Source: Nemertoderma westbladi (lineage: Eukaryota > Xenacoelomorpha > Nemertodermatida > Nemertodermatidae). From it: 64,000 bases of DNA. The position numbers and the translations under genes are program-made. The notes under the pieces were generated by a model that searched no databases, was not told the origin of the DNA, and saw only the letters and a list, made by a program, of their open reading frames with translations. The stretch covers positions 1 to 64,000 of the forward strand of contig JAUCBJ010006915.1 in the NCBI GenBank assembly GCA_032718475.1, given 5' to 3'. Shown here piece by piece: positions 1 to 7,894 of this stretch. Every line of letters begins with the position of its first letter. Within the stretch, counting starts at the first letter, position 1.

Positions 1-331
1 CTGTAGATTCCGAATCTGAAAACCGTTTTAAATTTAACCAAAAATTGGTAAAGATATTATCAAAATACTAATGTGTAAATTTAGAGACGTAAATCGCTAT
101 AATTCTGATGTTTTGTTGTCTTTATTCTGGAAGATTTATTATTATTTAGCTGAGCGTTTAAAACTCTCTATCTTGTTTTTCATTACCCATAATTAATATT
201 CTAGAATTGAGTAAAAAAAACATTAGAATTATAGCGGTTTACGTCACAAAAATTTACACCTTAGTATTTTAATAATATCTCCGGAAGTTCGTGGTGAAAT
301 TTACAACGGGTTTCAGATTCGGAATCTCCAG
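1..331. repeat. Foldback inverted repeat (about 115-bp arms)
   Basis: Positions 1-117 and about 213-331 are imperfect reverse complements. Both outer ends carry the same near-palindromic block (AGATTCCGAATCT on the left, AGATTCGGAATCT on the right), and matching blocks run inward through the AATTCTGATG/CATTAGAATT region. The spacer is about 95 bp and AT-rich with no ORF. The left arm touches the window start, so the element may extend upstream. It resembles a foldback-type MITE; the family was not identified. Confidence 0.7.
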
Positions 332-974
332 ATGAAGGCGGTTCTAATGATATCTAGATCTCATTCCAAAGACGAAAAATAAAGCTGACGGAGGTAGCTA
401 AATATTGTGAAATATACGATTTTTAACGGCTTGCTTTATCGAAATAGCTCATAAATTAAAAAATCCGGCCAGGCCACCAGTAAGAAAAGGTGTCGATCTA
501 TCATCATACCAAATTTCGTAGCATTTTATTGAAATTTGAAAAAAATTAGGGGGGGGGGGGGGGGGCTCCGACCCCCTTGTTGTATTGAGGGTTATGGTGT
601 ATATAATTATGTATAGTTTATATAATATTGATCAAGATAATATCTATGGAAACTAATAAACTATTTAAAATTAGTTTAGTTTTCTAAGTACGTTCGTTTT
701 TATATTAATGGTTGTGTAGAAATATTATAAATAACACATTCAAACATAAGGAATACATTAATTAAAGAACCATGTTTCACTAAGTACTTACTTCTCGTAA
801 TCAGTCAGCTGGCTGGAATTGTAAAATTAACAAAAAACTTGAAAGATGCGCTGCATGATTTCATGAAGCTGTCATAAGTCAGCCGTTCTACGCACAGTAG
901 CTTAACAGAAGCTTTATGGAAACAGAATCACATTAACTCACCAGTAGTGTGACGATCTACCAGACTTTGACATT
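332..974. other. Non-coding spacer with a 17-G tract
   Basis: AT-rich sequence without a coding frame. It contains a run of 17 G at 549-565, followed by CTCCGACCCCC. It lies upstream of the cold-shock-like gene and may hold its promoter, but no core promoter element could be assigned with confidence. Confidence 0.5.
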
Positions 975-2648
975 ATGCCAAGAGATGTGCCTCAAATTCC
1001 CTATTGGCAACCAGCAGGGCTCCTAAACCCATATATGCAACCCAGAGAGCGAGAGCCACCAGCTCCCGCTATTCAACCACTAGAGACACCAGCTCCTTAT
1101 ATGCAACGAGGTGGTATTCTAACTCCCCTTTTGCAACAAGGAAGGCTGCCAACCACACATATGCAACCAAGAGCGCCAGAGCGAGAGCCATCAGCTCTCG
1201 TTATGCAACCGGAAGAGCTTCCAACTGCCTATCTGCATCTTATGCCACAAGGGGGACATGCAAATCCCCATATGCAGCCGAGAGATGAACAAACTCAACC
1301 CTTATTGTTTCCAATACATCCTCGCACTGTTCAACCGGGGCTGCTTCAACCCCTCACCCAAACACACCCAAACGCTCTTATTAGGCAAACAGAAGGTCCG
1401 CCAAGGCAGTGGTGTCCACCACAGCGGGACATGTTGGAAGAGAACAAAACATACCATGGTCGGTGTGATTCTTTTAATGTTGATGAACAACATGGGTACA
1501 TAGAACCGGATATCGGTAAGAAATCTGTATTTTTTTTACAGTCAAAAGTCCATATTGATGGATACAAGAAGATTCTGAAGGAGGGTGACGCTGTTATATT
1601 TCAATGCGAAATTAAAAAAGATAGAAATGATAAAATTGCATATAGAGCAACAAGGGTTAGTGTTCCAGGATGTAATGATTGCGGCCCTAATAGATATCAA
1701 CTTCCAAACATAGAGGAGACCATAACTTATACCGGCAAATGTATATACTATAATTATAATTATAAACATGGGTATATAGTTCCATTCGATAAAAAAAAAA
1801 ATATGGAACTTTGTGATTGCCATGGGATATGCTTTTGTGAAAATAACATCCATGTTAATAAGAGACGCCGGGTCCGGGTCCTTCCTATTGAATTCAGAAA
1901 GCTTCTATTCCAATATAGTTATAATAATCCACGAGGTGGTCGATATGCCACATGTGTTACAATACAGGGTGATGATTCATGCGAGGTAGCTAAAAAGATC
2001 AACCTTAACCAAGATGGAGAAAGCAAACGTGTGCAAACGGATAAGTATGATATGCTAGAGGATGGTAAAACACACACAGGACAAGTGCAATTAGTTTCGA
2101 ATAATAGTTATTGGTTTACTGTACCGATAATAAGCGGAGTGCCATTATGCAATTGTTATAGTTTGATTACTGTGCCTTCTAACATGCACATTAATGGACT
2201 CCAAAAGAAGCTGAAACATGATGACTTCGTTAGATTCCGCATCCACTCTTATTATTTACACACCAGACAAGAAGGAGCCTCAGTGGTTACCGTGGAGGGA
2301 GACTTTAAATGCAGGGCCGCACGGATGGTTAACAGGAACGCAACTTTTATGGAAGAAAACAAACCACACAATATCGAAGATGCCCATACCTTGTATGAGG
2401 AAAGAATATATACTGGCATATACAGTAGAACCTTATTCAATTATGAAGCAGAATATTATTATGGATCTATAATTCCGAAAATTGATGAGAAGGAACTGTG
2501 TGGATGTTACAGAATACTAGTTAGTCGTGAAATGGCTGCAAAAATTAAGAATGAAGTGAGAACGAATGGAAGGAAAACCGTTCAATTTCGGTTCCGATTT
2601 GACGAATTAAAAAAACAAAGGATAGCAACATCGGTGCGGTTCATTTAA
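975..2648 (+). CDS. Protein with four degenerate cold-shock-domain-like repeats
   Basis: The uninterrupted 557-codon frame has two parts. Residues 1-150 are Pro/Gln/Met-rich with an irregular MQPR-type repeat. Residues about 152-557 hold four related units starting near 152, 243, 358 and 473, most introduced by MLE(E/D)xKTxxG or YTG. Unit 1 fits a cold-shock beta-barrel best (FNVDEQHGYIEPD, then VFF, then EGDAVIFQ), the fold of single-strand nucleic-acid binding proteins. Units 2-4 have lost the RNP aromatic residues and share an LCxC motif (ELCDC, PLCNC, ELCGC) absent from unit 1. An AATAAA lies at 2766, about 120 bp after the stop. The start is the first ATG of the frame. Cytoplasmic RNA binding is an inference from the fold. 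It could be a host gene or a captured copy; an intronless state fits either. Confidence 0.65.
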   Translation: MPRDVPQIPYWQPAGLLNPYMQPREREPPAPAIQPLETPAPYMQRGGILTPLLQQGRLPTTHMQPRAPEREPSALVMQPEELPTAYLHLMPQGGHANPHMQPRDEQTQPLLFPIHPRTVQPGLLQPLTQTHPNALIRQTEGPPRQWCPPQRDMLEENKTYHGRCDSFNVDEQHGYIEPDIGKKSVFFLQSKVHIDGYKKILKEGDAVIFQCEIKKDRNDKIAYRATRVSVPGCNDCGPNRYQLPNIEETITYTGKCIYYNYNYKHGYIVPFDKKKNMELCDCHGICFCENNIHVNKRRRVRVLPIEFRKLLFQYSYNNPRGGRYATCVTIQGDDSCEVAKKINLNQDGESKRVQTDKYDMLEDGKTHTGQVQLVSNNSYWFTVPIISGVPLCNCYSLITVPSNMHINGLQKKLKHDDFVRFRIHSYYLHTRQEGASVVTVEGDFKCRAARMVNRNATFMEENKPHNIEDAHTLYEERIYTGIYSRTLFNYEAEYYYGSIIPKIDEKELCGCYRILVSREMAAKIKNEVRTNGRKTVQFRFRFDELKKQRIATSVRFI

Positions 2649-3226
2649 ATAGAAAAGGAGAGTCATATACGATACGTGCACATGAGTAATCTAAATTTTC
2701 TAATCGAAAATAATGTTAAATTGAGTTTGTTGGATGTTCATTTTAATACCTTGTTGTTATAGGTCAATAAATTGTTATCTCAAAACAGAACAACATACTT
2801 TTCGACGCTATTGCCTAGTTTCACTATTCCAATTGTCCTGTAGTGTACTATGCTCCATTAAGACAAGACTACTAAGATTAGTCTTTAACTTAGAGTAGTC
2901 TTCAACAAGATAATTAAGGGCAGCCCTAAACACCAGCTGGAGACAACACATGACAAACGCCGAGCTTTAACCCTTTACTGCACTGCATGAATTATTAATG
3001 CTCCATAGAAAAAAATTATTTTGGTGTTTTTTGCAGTCATTTGTGTGTAAAAAAACTAAAAATTGGGAAAATTTTTTTTAAAAATATACTAGCACTTTTT
3101 GCACCACTGTTGCACTAGTGCAACATCATGCATAAAGGGGATATAAATGTACATAATATTTGGCGAATTGTAAAGATGATTGTTTTCTTGATTCTCGTTT
3201 TTTATATGGTTTTATGAGGGTTATGA
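2649..3226. other. Spacer between the cold-shock-like gene and truncated Bel-A
   Basis: AT-rich. Holds AATAAA at 2766-2771, a TTTAACCCTTTACTGCACTGCATG block near 2967 that resembles the start of a TTAA-type transposon end, and GTTGCACTAGTGCAAC (about 3109-3124), a perfect palindrome. No ORF supported. The junction with Bel-A gag is at about 3227. Confidence 0.4.
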
Positions 3227-3254
3227 ATTCCAGCGGGAAGAAAGGGGTGGATTT

Positions 3255-3941
3255 TTGAAATTAGAGGATGTGTACCTATTAATATCCAGGGAAGCGGTGG
3301 TGGAGACTCGATCCAACTACACTGACCAACACATTGTAGCAGAAGGAATCACCTTACCATCATACAACCGACAAAAACCCCAGACAACATCCACCAAGAC
3401 GGCCACTTACGCCACACCGACAGAAACCCGACAATTTTCGGACGGTAGTAAAGTATCCGCACCTATTGGGATCAAACAGACCAGACAGCAACTGAGTGCA
3501 GACTTTAGCGGTTGCCAATACTGCGAGCAGTTAGGCAAGCGGCATACCAGTCACAAGTTAAGAGGTTGTCGGCTATTTCGTGAGTTAAACTCGGAAGAAC
3601 GACGGCTACAGATACGGCCATTGGATTCTTGTTGGCAGTGTACGCAACACGGACACGTTCGCAAAGATTGCCCAAATACGGACACCTGTCCATCCTGTGG
3701 ACGCAACCATGACGGTTTGCTCCATACCGATAGTCATACGCCGACAAAACGCTTCACTAGGGAACACCCAGAAGCAGCAGCAAAATGCAATACCGCATAT
3801 AAGAATCGAGAATCGAGAACAACCCCAACTTTCGTGACACACATACGGGATTGTTTCCCGGAGCAGTCCGGATCTTCTGATGAGGAATTCGAGGACGACA
3901 ACGACAAGATGGAGACGAACAACCATCAATTGCGCTTCTGA
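3255..3941 (+). pseudogene. Bel-A gag, C-terminal fragment with zinc knuckles
   Basis: The first residues (LEDVYLLISREAVVETRSNY) match the end of the gag domain in Bel-D. The middle holds Cys/His clusters: CQYC with a distant HKLRGC, CWQCTQHGHVRKDC (a CCHC knuckle, C-x2-C-x4-H-x4-C), and CPSCGRNHDGLLH. This is the nucleocapsid part of gag, which binds element RNA. The usual DUF1759-type capsid region upstream is absent, so the copy is 5'-truncated. It ends in an acidic tail (SSDEEFEDDNDK) where a frameshift separates it from the protease. Confidence 0.85.
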
Positions 3942-4777
3942 CGCCTGACCAACTAAAGGGATTTAGCGTAATTCCTGTCAAGATTACTGGCACAAAAGGG
4001 AGCAAACGGATTTACGCTATTTTAGATTCAGCCTCATCTCACAGCTATGTGGACGAGAAGGTAGCTGATGTCGTGACGGATCTCCGACAAGGTAAGAACG
4101 TCAAATACACTGTAAGTAGTATGCATGGACAACGTGCAATACCAGTGACACGAGTTAAGTTAAACTTAGACACTCTTCTTCCGAAATCGCAACATAGCGA
4201 AAGGGAGAGGTCTTTGTTACCCTTCAAGGATTTAACTTTTGCGGCCACAAAAGACTTTAGTAATCTAATGGGTCCAGTGCCAGAACAATCCTTAGAGGAC
4301 CGTAAGTATTTTAGACACCTTGGTGTACCTGAATGTCCTGTTAACTATAGATCAGTAGCAATGCTGATCGGGACAGATCAATTCAACTTACATCAAGTGT
4401 GGGAAACCAGACCATCGGTAGTCGTAGCAGGAATTGCATACGCCTGTCGAACTCCGATAGGTTGGTATACTCGAGCGCCTGTGCGCACACTAGATATAAG
4501 TGATGAGGAAGACGATGTACAAAGTACATGTAGTTTATTAACTACAACTTCGACTCATTCTTTTTCACACGACAAGGACTATACTACACTACGTTCGACA
4601 AAACACGACAACGTTACAAGTACGACGTGTGTAGCGAGTACGATAAGTCACAAAGAGCAGCCAATCCACAAGGTTAGTGTAGAGATTAAGAAGGAGCGGA
4701 GTCAGGCAGAGGATCCATCAACGATAGATGATAACGCCGGAAGGCTTGCGAGTCTACCTCAACCAATAACCTTATAA
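3942..4777 (+). pseudogene. Bel-A aspartic protease region (DUF1758 type)
   Basis: In the frame of the ATG at 4049, coding similarity starts upstream near 3945. It includes AILDSASSHSYVD, the retropepsin-like active-site strand with D-S-A in place of the usual D-S/T-G. Further downstream come MLIGTDQ and TPIGWYTRAP, typical of Bel/Pao polyproteins before RT. The protease matures the Gag-Pol polyprotein. A family-1 palindrome is read as GRLASLP just before the stop. RT should follow, but the sequence jumps almost directly to the end of RNase H (QHWPP-like remnant near 4800), so about 1.7 kb of pol is deleted. Confidence 0.8.
4739..4758 (+). repeat. Family-1 palindrome, Bel-A protease-RT linker
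   Basis: GGAAGGCTTGCGAGTCTACC, read as GRLASLP. Confidence 0.85.
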
Positions 4778-4958
4778 TATATTCTTACAAAGAGCAACAC
4801 AACATTGGCCACCACTATACGATAACAAGTCTAACACTATTCCTAAGGACGCCGAAATTAAAAAACCAAAGAAAGGTAAAGCAAAGAAAAAGACAACGGC
4901 GAAACTTAAGAAGAAACCAAAGGCGAAATGGAAAAATATAACTTACAAAGTTAAGGCA

Positions 4959-4978
4959 GGAAGACTTGCGAGACTTTC
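4959..4978 (+). repeat. Family-1 palindrome (degenerate), Bel-A RNase H-integrase linker
   Basis: GGAAGACTTGCGAGACTTTC, read as GRLARLS. More mutated than the others. Confidence 0.65.
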
Positions 4979-5216
4979 TCAACCAGACGTATCGCCAGAC
5001 GGTCAACCAGTCATGTTACCAGACGATAAACCAGACGTATAGCCAGACGGTCAACCAGACATGTTACCAGACGATAAACCAGACATATCACCAGACGGTC
5101 AACCAGACATGTTACCAGATGATAAACCAGACGTATCGCCAGACGATCAACCAGACATGTTACCAGACGGTCAACCAGACATTTTGCCAGACATGTCACT
5201 AGACGTTTCGCCGGAT
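4979..5216 (+). repeat. 48-bp tandem repeat in the RNase H-integrase linker of Bel-A
   Basis: About five units of 48 bp encode a 16-residue Pro/Asp repeat (QPDMLPDDKPDVSPDG type). One unit contains a TAG (5040-5042). Bel-C has a shorter, different repeat (RPEESLEQPEES) at the same place between RNase H and integrase, so this linker tolerates, or repeatedly gains, tandem repeats. Confidence 0.85.
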
Positions 5217-5498
5217 GTTCCACGAAACATTTTACCAGACATTTCACAAGATGTTCTACCAGACATTAGTAACATAGTGACACATAGTAAAGCCGCAGTT
5301 TCCCTATTGGAGCGGCCTTCTATTGACAAAATACCAAACTTGACACCCTTGAGTAACCATAAGTACAGTGAAACCTCATGTATTACAGATGTGGGTAGTA
5401 CCTACGCAAATGTAAATACAGGTGTTACTTTACGCTCAAGAGACATACCAACCTTACAACCTACGGTGAGATCTGGGATTAATATCGGCACAAAATAA
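5061..5498 (+). pseudogene. Bel-A linker coding remnant
   Basis: Open frame covering the second half of the Asp/Pro repeat and a Ser/Thr-rich stretch leading toward integrase. No enzymatic domain. A frameshift near 5495 moves the reading frame to that of the integrase, which is already open from about 5500. Confidence 0.5.
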
Positions 5499-5653
5499 GT
5501 TTACCGAAACCCAGTGATCCCATAGAATTTAAACCACCATTAGGAATCGACACACAAAGTACTGACAATCAAGGTAAGAAGACGAAGAAGGACAAATTAC
5601 TCGTAAACCCGGACGGATCAACAGTCAACAAGGGAATACTTACCGGCGGACTC

Positions 5654-7234
5654 GTGGGCCCATCTAGTAAAACAAAACCTTCAAAATTCATCATTGACTT
5701 ACCTGATGACGTCATAAATACTTACGTCGACCGAATTGTAAACTTGACAGATTCTTGGACAAACGCGTGCCGAAAATTAGCGTGGATTGTACGTTTTGTA
5801 CAATACGTTAAAGGCAAACGCGACTTTACACGTCGACTTACATTGACTGAGATTGACAGATGTGAAATTAAGTTAATTCGCCATTACCAATTGCGATATT
5901 TCGCACGCGAATTCACATCCATAAGTCAAGGTCAACCAATCAAGTCGTCACCAATATTGAGTTGGAGTCCGATAATTTATAATGGCTTAATTTGTCATAA
6001 ATCTCGGCTTCAAAACATCGACTTTAATACTGATTTTAGATACCCGATAATAATACCACAACATCACGAATTACAACGTGCAATGATACTGGACGCACAT
6101 TTACATCTGAAACACGCTGGAAGACACCACTGTCTTTCATACTTACGTACAAAATTTGTATTAATTAGACCCAGTAAAGCGCTAAGTTCAGTGACACGTA
6201 TGTGTATTATTTGTAAGAAGGTACATTCTAGAATAAGTACCCAAGAAATGAGTGAACTTCCACAAGCACGACTACAGGCATTCAGACCACCTTTCACAGA
6301 GACTGGAATTGACTGCTTTGGTCCCATACATACGAAACGTGGACGTATACTAGTAAAACGCTGGGGACTGATTTTCACATGCATGTCCAGTAGGGCAGTT
6401 CATATTGAACGTGTGATGGATCTTTCCACCAACGCTTTTATACTAGCATTGCGGCGATTTATCGCTAGACGCGGACTAGTAAAATGCTTGTACTCAGACC
6501 AAGGTACAAACTTTGTTGGTGCTCGAAATGAAATTGCTAGAGCCTTTAAGAAATTAGATCATGATCAAATCTCAAGCAAACTACGTCCTTACAAGATTTT
6601 TTGGAAGTTTAATCCTCCAGATAGTCCATGGAGAGGCGGAGTCTGGGAGAGATTGATTAGATCTATAAAAACAGCCATGGCGAAAGTAATTCCAGTAAAC
6701 CACATCTTGACAGACGACCAACTGACAACATTGTTTGTTGAAATCGAGGCAATACTAAATACTAGACCAATAGTATTAGTACCCGATGACAAACAATCCC
6801 AGTTTGCTTTAACACCGGCACACCTGCTGATGCAGGCATCAACTTCATTAATGCCTATTTCGATACCAACAGAAAGCGATAGCTACGGTAGAAAAGCGTG
6901 GAAAATCACGCAACTACTGGCTAACAAATTCTGGGAAATATGGCAAAACCATTATTTGCCCTCTATTTCTGCCAGAACAACCTGGTACAACAATACTCGC
7001 GCTTTAAAGCCGGGAGATCACGTGCTGTTAGCAGAAGTGAATTTAAAAAGACGCTTCTGGATAACAGGTGTAATTTTAGACACACATCCATCTATGGATG
7101 GAGTGACAAGAACCGTGACGGTACGGACAATTGACGGTCGTACAGTAGACAGACCGACTCAACGTCTCGTACTTCTTGAAGAGACTCGAAACAAGTCTGG
7201 AGATTACAAGTCTCCAACTAATGTTAGTAAATAG
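5654..7234 (+). CDS. Bel-A integrase
   Basis: The frame is open from about 5500; the ATG or GTG at 5654 is only the first start codon and the protein was probably part of a polyprotein. It has an N-terminal region of the Bel/Pao type (WIVRFVQYVKGKRDF), an H-x4-H...C-x2-C zinc-binding site (HLKHAGRHH...CIICKK), and a DDE core with D in GIDCFGPI, D in YSDQGTNFVGA and E in GGVWERLIRS, all present. The C-terminal part (GDHVLLAE...KRRFW) resembles the C-terminal domain of Bel/Pao integrases. It joins element cDNA to target DNA. It is the most intact Bel integrase in the window and ends 660 bp before the X gene. Confidence 0.93.
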   Translation: MGPSSKTKPSKFIIDLPDDVINTYVDRIVNLTDSWTNACRKLAWIVRFVQYVKGKRDFTRRLTLTEIDRCEIKLIRHYQLRYFAREFTSISQGQPIKSSPILSWSPIIYNGLICHKSRLQNIDFNTDFRYPIIIPQHHELQRAMILDAHLHLKHAGRHHCLSYLRTKFVLIRPSKALSSVTRMCIICKKVHSRISTQEMSELPQARLQAFRPPFTETGIDCFGPIHTKRGRILVKRWGLIFTCMSSRAVHIERVMDLSTNAFILALRRFIARRGLVKCLYSDQGTNFVGARNEIARAFKKLDHDQISSKLRPYKIFWKFNPPDSPWRGGVWERLIRSIKTAMAKVIPVNHILTDDQLTTLFVEIEAILNTRPIVLVPDDKQSQFALTPAHLLMQASTSLMPISIPTESDSYGRKAWKITQLLANKFWEIWQNHYLPSISARTTWYNNTRALKPGDHVLLAEVNLKRRFWITGVILDTHPSMDGVTRTVTVRTIDGRTVDRPTQRLVLLEETRNKSGDYKSPTNVSK

Positions 7235-7520
7235 TAAGGAGTTTACAAATAGATTTCCACGTACCTGTACACTGTAGTAAAGACAGCGGTAGAATTCCAT
7301 TGTCTTTATATGTGAACATTGAGGGTAGTACCCTTATGTGTCACATAGGAGCGGGATTTGTAGGTATAAGAAATGGAATTCTACTTGGAACTCACAATAT
7401 TGAGACATTTTCTAAATTTTAGACAATCCATTTGGATTTGAAAAATTTTTAAAATTTTCTCCAGTGAATAGATTTCAGGGTACAGTCGGGTGGAACTTAA
7501 AATTAGAGAAACAAGAGAAT

Positions 7521-7540
7521 GGAAGACTCGCGAGCCTTTC
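7521..7540 (+). repeat. Family-1 palindrome, Bel-A integrase-X spacer
   Basis: GGAAGACTCGCGAGCCTTTC in non-coding sequence. Confidence 0.8.
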
Positions 7541-7654
7541 TTAAATTTAATTCAATTTTACACAGTCTTGTTTCAATAAGTTACGTCAAATAATAGACTT
7601 CCCTATATTTATTACTAACTCTTGATTGCTTATTTTCTGATAATAGTTTGGGAT

Positions 7655-7690
7655 CAAAAAGTGAGTATTTTAGACTCACAGCCAGTTTAG
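7655..7690 (+). promoter_or_regulatory. Conserved hairpin with GTGAGT arm upstream of X (Bel-A)
   Basis: GTGAGT (7661-7666) pairs with ACTCAC (7674-7679) across a 7-nt loop, followed by GCCAGTTTAG. GTGAGT also fits a splice-donor consensus. Bel-B and Bel-C have the same arrangement. Confidence 0.55.
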
Positions 7691-7894
7691 CCCAAATTCG
7701 TTTTTATTTCGGCAAAAATTTTAGATAAGAAACAGTGTGTCATTAAAGAAACCCTAGATCTTAGGCTATGGGTAGGAGGTTGGAGCGTTGTCGAGCCAAA
7801 GGGCAGACGAAAACTCTCACATCTCCTCACAACTAACAATAAACTCTGTTGTATTCCCTCTAGTAGCAATGATTATGTAACCATACTTCAAATA

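Larger units (their letters stand above)
7235..7894 (+). promoter_or_regulatory. Integrase-X intergenic region of Bel-A
   Basis: Non-coding, with long blocks also found in Bel-B (19333-19680, reversed), for example around GGTAGTACCCTTATGTG and GGAATTC. It contains a family-1 palindrome (7521-7540) and the conserved hairpin (7661-7679). Retention in separate copies suggests control of X expression, possibly a spliced or internally initiated mRNA. Confidence 0.55.

Noticed and set aside
1004-1288. Second open frame inside the cold-shock-like gene
   Set aside because: Shadow of the repeat-rich N-terminus in another phase; no independent support.
5011-5247. Cys/Leu-rich minus-strand frame
   Set aside because: Complement of the 48-bp tandem repeat; repeat artefact.
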